This document shows, piece by piece, positions 48,206 through 59,809 of a stretch of 64,000 bases of DNA. The translations under genes and the position numbers were made by a program. This DNA comes from Lepidurus packardi. Lineage: Eukaryota > Arthropoda > Branchiopoda > Notostraca > Triopsidae. The number at the start of each line of letters is the position of its first letter. Within the stretch, counting starts at the first letter, position 1. Location of the stretch: assembly GCA_023053545.1 (NCBI GenBank), contig JAKZAN010000006.1, positions 2,733,001 through 2,797,000 on the forward strand, written 5' to 3'. The notes beneath the pieces were generated by a model. The model saw only the letters and a program-made list of their open reading frames with translations. It did not search any database and had not been told where the DNA came from.

Positions 48206-51200
48206 GGGAAATTAAAGGACCGAGTGAAGCAACTTGGCTTGTTATCACGCCTTTATTGCTTGTTATTGTTGTTTTGTATCCTGGATCATTAACCAAAACT
48301 AAACGATTAGGTGACGTTGAAATTGCCACAAGAGCAGCAGAAAATGTGAAGGTCTGCTAAGAGTAGTTTTAGCGGAATGCTAAATTTTAAATTAACTCTT
48401 TATCATTCATTGTTAAAGGATCGCAAAGGAAAGCTGGAATAAGGCTACGAAGTTGGTTCTCAATTAATCGCCTCCCTGCCGTGCCCTTGTTGCACCTACA
48501 TACTAGGAAAACGCGCAGAACCGCTCCAGTCACCATCTTTGTGATAAACTGGGCTGCCGTATGCAATATACTTTGCTAAATTGAAAGTGTTAGGGTGTTT
48601 TATTCTTAAAGAACATAACTGTATAACGTATAAGAATTCTTCCATTACCAAAGTATGTTTTAGATATAGAAAGGTGTTCTATTGAACCGTTTTTTTTTTT
48701 TTATTTTCTAATATTTATTGGTTTGTTTTTCGGACCATAACGAAAATCGAATATACTGCAAAGGCGGGTGATTCTCCATGAGCTGGGGAAGAGTGTCAGT
48801 GATTAGACGCTACTTTTTTCGTTTTTCTTTTCCATATATCTATTTCAGGTTTAGGAAAGTGTGGGCGGCCTTTGGTATCTTGAAAAGTAACGGGAGACAA
48901 CTATAAGAGATCTTCTTCTGTACGAAAGTGGCATTCTTACGGGGGGTTCTTTGCAAGTCTTTGCAAGCTCCAAGATGCATGTCATGCTTCATAAAGACAA
49001 ACAGCGCAGGCAAGTCGACAACGTCTCGTGACTTTTATGGCACCTCCTTATATACACCACGCACATGTATTATATAGAGCTGAGGCAATTTACACAGGGA
49101 AAATATATACCAATACCGCGTGTTCTTTTTTCGTTACAGGAAAGAAACGTTGGTTGGTAGCCGCATTTGCTTGATGAATTGGCTATGACAGCACATTCTT
49201 CACCCGCTGGAGCGCAAAAAAAACGAAAAAAGTTCGCTTCTGGCTCTTTTTAGCTATGTAATGGTGAGCAGTTAAGAAGATGAAGGAGACATACCATACA
49301 TAGCGGCACGTGAGAGCCGGGTACATTAATAGCTGGGGAAACTCCTCTTCCGCATTGTCATTGAAAACATTCTTAGCCAGAGGGCGAAAGTTTTAAGAAC
49401 CAAAAGAAAAACAAACTAGCCATTTTCATCGCTGTTTGAATCCTAATCGAAAGTGTTTGTGCCAAGGCGGCACTAAAAGCTGGGGCTTCCAGACATCACT
49501 TTTGCGTATGTTACAATGATTTTTTAACCATTTTTTTTTTTACTTTTCCCCGTTTGTCTTTTTTTCTTACTTTAAAGGACGTCAATTTTGCGTCTGAACG
49601 TCTGAACCCACGCTGGGTGATGGACACAACACCGGAATCTGGTCACGAGCGGATATTATTTAAGACGGGAACGGGAAAGTGTTGTATCGCCTTTAATTTA
49701 TTTCATATTGGCGTCCATATTTTTTATTTTTTCTTATTTTTGTCTAAGGCCAGGAGAGTGAGGAGAAAAAAGGCGGGGTTTTAAAGTTAAGGTGTTGTAG
49801 ACTAGAAAAAAAATACGAGTGCGTAAGAGAAATAGAGGTACCTTTTATGCCTCTTAGTATTTTTTTATTTATGGGTCAGGTCCCGGAGAGGTCGTCATAA
49901 AAGGATGATAGATGCCTTCAAATTAATTGACGGTCTCTCATCGATACCGTAAATGCCTTTCTTTGAAGCTTACACATACTCCAACTCGCTCTGTGCTCTT
50001 TTCGGAAAGGCGCAGCAGTTACGCACACGCAACTGGTTTCGCTTTATGGGGGGAAGTGCACATCCAAACGTTTCGATCCGAAGAAAAGGTGAAGTCACGT
50101 CTTGGTCTTGGATGGGCATTTCTTCATAAATTAAGTCTCGAATTGGCCCAAACATTGGCAGTCAGGTACATAGCCATCCTTTTATTTATTTGTTGTTTTT
50201 TGCCAATTTTATTTTTTTTTTTATTTAGGTCGTTTAGAGGGGGTTGGACAGTGGGTAATTACTATATTGATGATCCAGCCAACTATACAACGTTGACTCC
50301 GCCCCGTTTCTGACAATATGAGACGTAAATTAAAGACTGATGGCTATTGCGCGTAATTGTAATTGATTAAAGCCCTTGCAAAAAAGTTAAAAGACGTTGA
50401 GGTTGTGGTAAATGCTCAACGCGGTTAGCTTTGAGGCCCCGAGGCGATTCTTTCGATTCCAAACGATCCTTTTAATCACCTTTACGCCATAGACCGCCCA
50501 TTTTGCTGTACGCAGTTTCTTTCTCAAGTCGGATACTGGGAATGTGGCTTGAAAATGTTTTAAATAAGAACGGGCAATCCTTGAAATTCTCCTTTGTCCT
50601 TTTTATTTCTAGTTCCACCAATTACCTTACGTTTTAGTCCAGAATTTAATTTTTCGAAAAATATACTATAAAGAGTAATCATAAAATAGTTCATAGAAAC
50701 AGCAGGCATATTTTTATGTTTCGTGTTACGCAAGCAACAGTTCCATGGATTTAGGCGATTAAGAACAACAGGCTTTCGCTCGCTGTAGTTGATATTGGAA
50801 TTGTTTGGCCCAAGAGGTTTATATTCTCCAAAAACTCCCTGACACATTTCTAGCCTTATTTCTTTGAGGCAAACATGTTAGCTTAGCGAATTATATGATT
50901 CTCAAGTATCAGCTTGGCCTCTTCTTAATTACTTTCATATTCCTTCGATATATACACGTTCATCAAAGCACATGAAAACCTGTGGAAAGTGCTTACAATA
51001 CTTCCTAGATTGTCGGCTACGTATTATAGCACTAGTCAGTTACTGGGAAGTTGTCTGAGACCCGAGCATTGTGAAATGAAGGTCAAAGTTTCATCTTCTT
51101 TTCTAACCGCCCTTTACGAGTAATTTCTCTGCAAAAGTTGAAGATGGTTAAGAAATATCTAGTTACACTGGGAAACGTAAAAAGACGGACGGTAGGAGCT

Positions 51201-54200
51201 TTTTTCAGGTCTTTAAAGTGTTGTACCAGGGACGATTCTATATTGATTGCCTGGTCCTTGACGGCTTTTTTTTTTGCTGTTTCAAACCTCACTGTTTGAT
51301 TGTAATACAAGTTAATAACAATGCGCAGAAAGGATAAGAGTGGGTAATTGTCTTGGAAATGGAAGGTTATTGAGAAAGGTTCATTGTGCACCACGGCAGC
51401 AGCAGTTAACGAGTTTTTTGCAGAGTTTGGCTCCAGCGCTAATCACCTGCAGGAAGTTTATGCTGCTACTTGGCACTACTTGCTTTCAAGTTTATTCGCA
51501 CCTTGAGGCTGATTATGCCTCGACTACATGCAGTCTTCCGCATCTGTGAATAACAGGCGGACTTGTGTTGAGACAATAAGGCCACTTTAAAGGTCCGGGA
51601 GTAAAAAGGAAGCTCACGGAATTGACTCCACTGCTGCTGCTGCATGGGATATGCTGCACGGTGACGGGGCTTTTATTTGAGGAATTTTTCTTTTCTAAGA
51701 AAGAAAAAAGAAAGATGACAGCTTGGGCTTGAAAAGTGGCTGAAAGGAGACCTCGTCGGCTGCAAGAGAGGTGCTTGGTGCGTGATTTGCATGCGATGAC
51801 GCTTCATTGCTATGCATCGGACGTTGGACTCCACCCGTGTATACAAGAGCAAGCTTTTGTAACGTGTTGTGTATTTACAGCCTTTCACGCTCTCACGGAG
51901 CGTCTTTAGCACCACCAGATAATGCGACCTGTCGTGGACAAGGAAGCTTAAATTCGCTACTTTTTCCAGAAGACTTCTTCGTTGTTTGGGGAAAGTTTAG
52001 TATTTTCGCTGGGAAGTTTCATTTGAAAACTTTCGGAATCCCGCGAACATTCCTAATCTCCAGTAGCCTTTTTTCCATGTTTGGAACGTTATAGTTTCTC
52101 CCTCGGCTTGGATAAACGTTGTTACCGAAATAGAAGCTATATTGCGTCAACACTATAACCTTTTCTTTTAGAATCGAAAATTCATCGAGTTTACATAATA
52201 ATAGGTTCTATTAATCAAGTGTGTATTGTTATATTTTGGCATATCAAAATACTATGTAATTAGTTTCATTATTGATTATTAGATGTTCATCCCCAAAAAA
52301 TCTAAGCAATTTCATTACATTTTTAACGTAATTTTTAAGAAATTTTCTCTTTCCAATAAGAACATAAGTTATTACACAACTTTTCTTTTAAAATTGTGCA
52401 AGGGAAGGGCTTTCCCATAAGAAAAGAAGCCGCTTTTGGAAAACGAGAAACCTGTGTAGGTTTCATTGAGAGTTGAATAATTAAATCAAGTAATAATGCG
52501 ATCTTAAAATAAGCTAACAAGACATTGAGAATCAGTGAGTGTAATATATGTTGGGTTTGTATGATGCCTTAAATAAAAGAGAAGGGGGAAATAGTGCATG
52601 GCTTTTCGGGTAGTAGACCTTTGAACAGGCTTAATAAAATGAAAGAAGGAAAAAATAGCCAAAAAGGGACAAATAATAAAAACGGAAACCTATAGAGTTT
52701 TGAAAGGCATTGCTGTGGTAAAAAAAATCGAAAACAATTGAGGTAGGATTAATTTTGCTTTCCGGAACCAGCATTTAAACAATGTTTTACTCTTGTTCAC
52801 AAGAAGAATTCCCCTTAATTGAACTATTGCAGGGGGTGTTACCCAACTAAAATAATCGATTTTTCTTAAAAATTGACCCTTTTAATAGAAATAGACAGAC
52901 TAAACAGCTCTTCTTAAAAACACGATTTATTTTAATGTATATCTGCCGTGCATTTTCAAAGTGAAAATGGGCACTTGTGTGTTCTTATTTTAGTCTTTTG
53001 TATAATGCCTTGTGTTATTCTTGGAAAGAGAGAATTGTATAAATTATGTTAAAATCTTGATAAAATGAACAGTTTATGAATCAAAAAGACAATTTTCCTA
53101 CTACCGTATTTTTTTTTGTTTTCTATGAACCAAATGCCCGTACTTGGCGCGTAATCTTGAAACTCTCCCGTTAGCATCTGGTCTAAATATAGGCAATATT
53201 CCCTTGCATAGACGTAAAAAAGTGAAAGCAAATACGAGCCATAGAATACATGGACAAGAACGAATCTGATTTGTCTTTATGTTTCATGGCTGATGCACTG
53301 GGAAGATCAAGGGACCAAATGTGGTGTTTGCTGTGCATATGGTTGTTCCGAGAGTTATAGGAGTAGTAGCGAGTTCCTTATTAGAGTTTTGACGGGAGAG
53401 CAATAAAAGGCGTAATACAATTTCCAGCGTGGCTTTTTTTGTTGTTTTGTTTTGGCTGTTTGGCACTGCCGGTTTATACACCGAGGCGTGAATATTAAGA
53501 CCCCGTATGCACACAACCCCGAGTAGAAATAGGGGCCCAAATGGACGTCACAAAAGAAGGCGCTATTACCACTTGCTTTGAAAACGCTAGGAGCAGGCCA
53601 TAAATGGCACGCTGAGGCCGCATAATACAACACGAGTGCCAGCACGGGGAGGAATGTTCCTGGTCCTAAGATGCTTTTACGCTTCAAGATGCTTGGTCCC
53701 CAAGGAATACATTTTATATGCTTGGTATTCGTCATGGACAATTGTTTAGCTGGGGCGGAAAGTCTATATGAAAAAAGGGGGATTCTATAAGGAATAAGGT
53801 GTTTTTTCTGCACGGGGTTGGCTGCTGCCATGACGTTAACGTAGCATTTGGTAACGTTATAAACACAGAATTGGACAGTAAGGGGAAATGACAAGTCGAG
53901 AGTGCAACGAAGCCTTTCACTATTGAACCGTTTACTGTCAGTTTCTCCCAGTATATCTTGATGGAAATTATTAGTGTCAAATTACGATAAAGTAATGTTG
54001 AAAGAGTGTTGCAAATTTCGATGGCAACAATGTGAAGTTTTATTCGTTCATCATGTTTATTATGCTGCATTTATTTTTGTATTTTATGCTTCTCTGTCTC
54101 CAATTTTCATTTTGTAACTTTGCTTCTATCTATAGTTTTTCGAGTCTTTGGTGCCAAAACATACATTTCACAAACCAAGTCAAGGAGAGTTTCTTGAGCA

Positions 54201-55169
54201 GTTTCCATTATCAGATTTTTCTGTCTAAGTTTAGTGTACGGTAAGATAACTCAATAGAGAATGCGCATGGAAAACGTTAGAAGCTTTGAATTTAAAAAAA
54301 AAAAATGATGAAATTAGATAAATTAATTGGATTTGATGAAACTGTAATGGAAGTATCGTTACATTATTCCAGACACTTGTCTTGTGACTTCGCAAGGTTT
54401 CTGGGGTAAACTGCTTTGAATTAGTGTGAATTAAACTTGTCGAGAACTGTTCAAATGAATTTCTTTTATTGCCACAGAATATTCCAGATTCGTAAATGTC
54501 TAATGAAAGACAAACAGTACTACTAAAACAGTCGCCTAGTTACTATGTTTTTGTCAGATTTCAAGTTCAAAAGATTAAGTTATTCTCCTTTCATTCTAAC
54601 ATTAAAAATAAGGAAAATTCAGGTCTCAAAGGAATTCAGTTTATGCGAATGGTTTTACATTCGTCACGGGCAATTGTTTAGCCAGGAGACTACAAAGAAG
54701 TGAAGGGTGCGCGATGCTTTTTAAAGGCCATGAAATTTTCTTTTATGGTCTCTCTTTACACGCCCGTAAAGCAAAGAAAAAGGAAATTGAAGTCCTGGAG
54801 TTACGCGTTATGCTTCGTTTTATTGTAGAATATAAGGCACGGTTCAGTTTTTTTAGCGTGCAAACACGACATTTACCCCAAACTGGATGCTAATCGCGTT
54901 TTGTTCATGGCAATCAAGCTGAACACATATACACAGCGTTTCTTTTCGGGTGCTATGAAAATGTGGTGCGCAAGTCGTAAAGAAAAGAAATTGGCATAGA
55001 CGTATTAAGGTTTATGGGCACTGACGTCGTGAATTATGTCCAGATGACAGCAGTTTTCCTGCCATAAAATTATTCTGTCGTCGCACATTTGAACTGGAAC
55101 TTGGAATTCCAGTTGGTTCAGCCATTTGTCACCTCAAAGGAAATCTGAGCCACATGTGTGTATCTGTGG
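48206..55169. other. Non-coding stretch without a recognised gene
   Basis: Contains T/A homopolymers (48690-48705, 49527-49540, 54292-54303). A diverged 28-bp direct repeat (core caattgtttagc) occurs near 53728-53755 and again near 54657-54684. Minus-strand frames around 53355-53894 start with TTG and lack a family signature. Confidence 0.5.
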
Positions 55170-55406
55170 ATGGCTGCAGTGATGCCTTCCGAGTTTCTTG
55201 TTCTTCTCTTTTTGGCGTTCGCACTCTCTCGGCAATGCCGCGTGCTTTGCTTAAACGCTTTTGGCGGCTCGGAAAATCTGGATGCCATACCTTTTCGGAA
55301 ATTCACGGTTCGACAATGCCTGGCGTTGTGTCCAGCAATGCACGCTTATAGAATGTTTTCCTTCGCCAGGGTCCTGTGGCGAAACCGCATACCGCGCGGG
55401 TTGTAG
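55170..55406 (+). CDS. Possible secreted-protein exon with PAN/Apple-like motif (uncertain)
   Basis: A 78-codon frame opens with ATG at 55170 (alternative ATG at 55182). The first ~27 residues look like a signal peptide, with the hydrophobic core FLVLLFLAFAL followed by C. Near residues 49-65 the text QCLALCPAMHAYRMFSF fits the core of PAN/Apple domains (C-x3-C-x5-C-x4-F) except that the third cysteine is tyrosine, one base away from a cysteine codon (TAT versus TGT). The frame stops at 55404. The +1 frame over the same DNA (55282-55557) is cysteine-rich, with nine cysteines in 91 codons, so a frameshift, intron or sequencing error is possible. I see no strong splice donor. The combination could be chance, and I infer no function. 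Confidence 0.22.
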   Translation: MAAVMPSEFLVLLFLAFALSRQCRVLCLNAFGGSENLDAIPFRKFTVRQCLALCPAMHAYRMFSFARVLWRNRIPRGL

Positions 55407-55557
55407 AAACGAGTCGAATGTTTGTTGGGCTGTCAGCACTGTTACTCCCGTTTGTCGTACTATTGCTGTGGGTGACCTAAGGTCAGCTTCAAAGACTTGC
55501 GCCCCGGAAGTCTGTATGTCATCGGAGACTCTTAAAGGCAGAAATAGTGAAAACTAA

Positions 55558-57983
55558 AAAAAGGGTGGGTACATTGGAGTGTATATACCCCCTCTGTGAC
55601 AAAGAGTCGCCTCGAGTTTCATGTTCGTTACCAAAGTTCAGAAATGTGTGCATCCCGGCTCTCTCTCTCTTCTCTCTTGTCTTCCTCTCGAGTAGTGCGG
55701 ATGCAAATGAAGTCTGCCGGGGGAAGAGTTTGAAGGAGCCAAAGCAAGGGAGCAAAAGGGGACAAGTTCAATTAAGAAAGTTGAGGAGTACAGGCGCAAA
55801 AGGGAAATTTGAGGGAGGGGTAGCTTGTCCCGTTAATCAGGGCAAGACAAGTCGAGCCATGGAAACAGAGGGAGCAAGAAGGGGTTAAATGCGAGGACAC
55901 GCACGTGCCAAATTAGAATAGATGGGGGTAGACAGATTGCCCGTATTTGTCTTAACAAAAAGTGGTGTAATTTGATGCCAGGGCCCAGCTGACAACAAGA
56001 CCCAAAGGTTTTGGATACAGTCAGCTTCCTCCAGGTAGACACGTTTTCTGCAAAGCTAGTTTCCTAATTAGGTTTGTCTCTGATCATCCTGGGCTCGAAA
56101 CTGATTCCCAGTTTTCAATGTTGAGGACGAGAACGCGAACAAAGTCAGCCGAGCGCTCTGTACTAAGCGAACGAGTCGTTAGCAGGAAGGGGACAGTAAT
56201 GGCCTGACGTCAGTATCGAAACGTTCGATTCTAGTTTGGGCGATATTTGGCTAGAAAATTCTTTCCACTTAAAACACTGGATTTGCCTTGCATGAGACCG
56301 TGATCCGCAAAGGCTGTAAGACTTTACGTCATCTCCAACACTCCCTGCTGTGTCAACCAAGTATGGTTCTAGCGTACAAATCTCAGTGAAAGCACGACTT
56401 GATTCTCAACTGGGTAGAATCTTATTTACATTACCCCTCCGCCCCGCCCCTTTTTTCGTTGCTCATAGGCGAGCGTGAATATAGCGTGACTTTCGGTAGC
56501 TGCGTGCCTGTCACATAATTCTTAGTTTACGACAATAGCTAGATTTGCACGAGGCTTGTCTTATAAATTCGAAACAGCTGTTAAAAGTTCTTGTGCCTAA
56601 AACATTCAAGCTATCTCTTTTTTTCTTCACCCATCCCTTTTACGAACCTAATGATGACAAGCGGTACAGGATATGGGGCTCAATGAAAGTATGAGTTGGC
56701 TATTCTTTGCTCCGTATAGAGCCTCTCGAGAAAACTCTGTATTTTTTTTAAGCGTGACTTGCAATTTGACGCCAAAGAACAAGGCCCTTCTTTTAGGAGT
56801 CCATATGTACTGCGGTGGGCCCAACTAGTGCTTTACGAACTAACTGCGGTTTTCCTGAACTATTTGCCCCTCGTAACTGCTTGTAAGCTAGAGAGCTAGA
56901 GACTTGCCAGACCATGAACCTTATACGACGCAAAAAAATGCTTCGACTAATGTTGAGACCGATTGGGTTTGAATGGATAATTAACGTGTTTTCATCCATA
57001 CAAGGATACAGAAACAGTGACGGTCATGGCATACGTAAGCATAGCCATCATAGACTCTTATTCACAGGATAGGGATGTGATTAGCAAATATTCAGATTTT
57101 CAATCTGAATTCTTGTCTATAGGATCTACAAGTATCGCATCAGTGTCGGATTGTTTTGACATTTAAATTTTATTTTCTAGATTAATTTTCTACATCTATA
57201 ACATTCGAAATTTGAATTAGCGCTCAAATTTCGTTGATGTTATTATTTTCTCTGGAAGAAAGACTTTTCAGGAAAGTAAGTTCTCACTTTTATTTCTTGA
57301 CGTTCCTGATGTAATTGTTTTGTACAAGTTACGTCAGGTCTCAATGTCCCGAAGCTTAGTGTCGGTCTAAATTAATTAACAATCCGTTTTTGCCGAGAAA
57401 TGACATACTAAAGCGGGTTTAAAAGGCGATGATAACATGGCTCAAGGAAACTGTCGACAATTGAAGAATGTTTTCCATTACTCTATTTAAAATCCTGCTA
57501 CTTTACAAGCTATTGTCGGTTTTCCTTAAACGTTATTAATTGAATTAATTATTGAATCCTTTAGTCTTACCAATATACTAGAACGTATTGCGTGTATAGA
57601 AGAACGTCTGCAGTAAAACTATTGCAAAGAGCCAGACAAACGAAGTCGATTTTAGTTTCTTATTCGTTTACGTGCTATAGACATGGGCAAAATACAAACT
57701 GTGTGAGGTTTGCGGTCACCTTCATTTGCCTTATTTTCTCAAATTTTACTTTCACATTTATGTAATTATGTTTAGGAGGAAATAAGAACGTCCTTAAGGG
57801 ATAGTGCATCGATCTGACACAGTTAGGCTGCCAGAACCACCCGAAGCAATTACGGGGTAAAAAGGGTGGGCTGAACATTAGCTTCATAAAGTTTTGGCAG
57901 ATCGCAAGCGTTCCAAGTTTGATCCTGGGGAATCACAATTCCAGAACCCCAAAGCACAGATTACTAGTAAATAGGCAAGAAAA
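55558..57983. other. Non-coding stretch
   Basis: No recognised gene. Two stem-loops lie at 57090-57110 (attcagatt / aatctgaat, 3-base loop) and 57198-57243 (listed separately). The DNA around 57100-57260 is strongly AT-rich. Confidence 0.5.
57198..57243. repeat. 17-bp bulged hairpin
   Basis: The inner stem cgaaatttga (57206-57215) pairs exactly with tcaaatttcg (57224-57233) around an 8-base loop. An outer stem ataacat (57198-57204) pairs with atgttat (57237-57243). One unpaired base on the left and three on the right form the internal bulge. No known RNA family recognised. Confidence 0.75.
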
Positions 57984-57998
57984 GGGGGGGGGGGGGGG
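57984..57998. repeat. Poly-G tract (15)
   Basis: An uninterrupted run of 15 G follows caagaaaa, 29 bases upstream of the small reading frame at 58028. G-quadruplex formation is possible. Confidence 0.9.
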
Positions 57999-58027
57999 TT
58001 AAAGCTCTCGAATAGTGTACACCCAAG

Positions 58028-58213
58028 ATGGATGATGATTTACCGCAAATGGCGAACCTAGATAGCTATGTGGCATTGGAAGTGCAATCCCCAACACCTC
58101 AGATGACCCATTCATCATCAAAAGGGATCCATCTAAAAGCCTCGGCAAACCGATCGCAAGCGTTTACCTTCATAGCTGTGTGGCTTTTACTCTCACTTGC
58201 CTTGATTCGATAA
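58028..58213 (+). CDS. Possible 61-residue tail-anchored micropeptide (uncertain)
   Basis: This short ATG frame has a near-ideal start context (cccaagATGG: A at -3, G at +4). The N-terminal 40 residues are polar and acidic at the start (MDDDLPQ), followed by a Ser/Pro/Thr-rich linker. Residues 45-60 (AFTFIAVWLLLSLALI) form one hydrophobic segment, followed by a single arginine and TAA. That layout would suit a small single-pass or tail-anchored membrane peptide, or the first exon of a type II membrane protein if splicing removes the stop. I do not recognise a family, and a 61-codon frame can occur by chance in 64 kb. A G15 tract lies just upstream. Confidence 0.22.
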   Translation: MDDDLPQMANLDSYVALEVQSPTPQMTHSSSKGIHLKASANRSQAFTFIAVWLLLSLALIR

Positions 58214-59690
58214 ACAACCGATCAGCCTCAATAACAAAACGTCCTCTATAGATTCGCATCCATTCTCATCCATTTCCAATCGAAGCTTTTCTGTCCCAGA
58301 TTAATATCCTTCCCATTCTTTTGCTGTTCCAAACCTCCCAAATTGAGTCGTAATAAGAAAACTTTCTGAGCATTCAGGTCTTTGAAGCTTGGGCTCTTTC
58401 GCGTTCACGGTTTTTGCTGCTTTGCTCAGTCACGTGCATTGTTGCTTAACGAATATCCCGAAGATTTTTTTTAATAGAAGATAAAGAGAAAGACGATTAT
58501 GCATGCCTTAACAAAAGATTAATCAAGATGGTCTTACCTCCCTTTGCGTCATCTCCCCTTCCGGCATTCACTTGGAAACAGCGAAACGGCGTACAAAAGG
58601 AGTAAAAACGAACTTTCTGCCAAAAGACTTTTGCTCCCCCCATTTGGTTCGGCTTCGCTAGTTTTCATATATATGTTTTGATACGGTCTGTGATCGAGAA
58701 ACTTTCAGGGCTAATTACTCCCCCAGGCGTCTTTTGTTGTAATCGACATGGAACGTCAAAATTCTTACCCTTCTCCCATTGCAACCCTAAAAAGAGCCCC
58801 AAAGGGGGTCATGGAGGGGTGTGGGGTGAGGCCGTATGTGAGATGTATATAAGCAATGAAAGAAAATGTGGCTTCAATTCGAGTTTCCGTCCCGTCCTGA
58901 AAAGGTCCAAGTCGGGTGATGGATGGGTCGCCAATTATGCCAATATTAGGGCGATGAAAGCTGGGCTGTTATCGGGAAAATTCAGCCTGGGTGAGAATGT
59001 GGTTGGCGGCATATGTATGTATATCACTTCCTTTTGTCCTCTTTTCCATACTTAATATTCCGTATCCCGTTGGGGGAGTCCAGTTGGATACGTATATGCA
59101 AGTGTTCACCTTTCGCTTTTCTCTCGCTCCTTTCTAAGCATGAAGCCAGACTATATAGCCAATTTAGCATCAGCGGCTTTTACGAATCCCATTTTGCACA
59201 TCAATCGCACATTCAGCATAGCAGGACTCAAGCTGGTTCGCGTACACTTTTATTGTACTGTACTCTGGTATCGCTTTATTTTGGACGGAATAGTAAGTCA
59301 GCCAAAAACATTAACAAGGTAGGGCGAACAATCGAAAGATTTCTTGACAGGTCTATATGCAGTGACGTCATGGACTTATTAAAAGGCGCGCTGGTAGCAG
59401 AAAAGAGGTAATCCAGTTTCGATTATTTAGAAGTCATCTGTGTTCGACAGGGATTTGAAGGATTGAGCCAGGTGGCGGCTTTGAGATAAAAGTTTGACAA
59501 AAAATAGTTGATATGGCTAGAACGTCATGTAGTGGTTTCTCGGCAAATGGAACGATAGCATATGTCTGGGCAGATCTTTTTTAAGCCCTCGTAGCATTGG
59601 TGATTCCGTATTTTTTTCTGGAAAATATACTTACATAACTCGACTTAAGGCCGGATTCCTGCAGTGCTACATGATGTATATATGCAAGTG

Positions 59691-59707
59691 TATATATATA
59701 TATATAT
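59691..59707. repeat. TA dinucleotide microsatellite
   Basis: About eight TA units follow gcaagtg, with a shorter tatata stretch just before. Confidence 0.9.
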
Positions 59708-59792
59708 TCGTCCTGCATACGTAATATTGCCGTCTCATGGCTACAGTCAGAATCAATATTACCAACTTCAACACAACTCTTTCATTCTCGAA

Positions 59793-59809
59793 CCCCCCCC
59801 CCCCCCCCC
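59793..59809. repeat. Poly-C tract (17)
   Basis: An uninterrupted run of 17 C follows attctcgaa. Confidence 0.9.

Noticed and set aside
50400-50470. Possible tRNA suggested by ttcgattcc
   Set aside because: No cloverleaf could be drawn: no anticodon arm or pairing acceptor ends.
53355-53894. 179-codon minus-strand open frame
   Set aside because: It begins with TTG, overlaps another open minus-strand frame, and has no recognisable domain.
59013-59411. 132-codon ATG frame
   Set aside because: A hydrophobic start and charged end look protein-like, but no family is recognised and no clear splice sites frame it.
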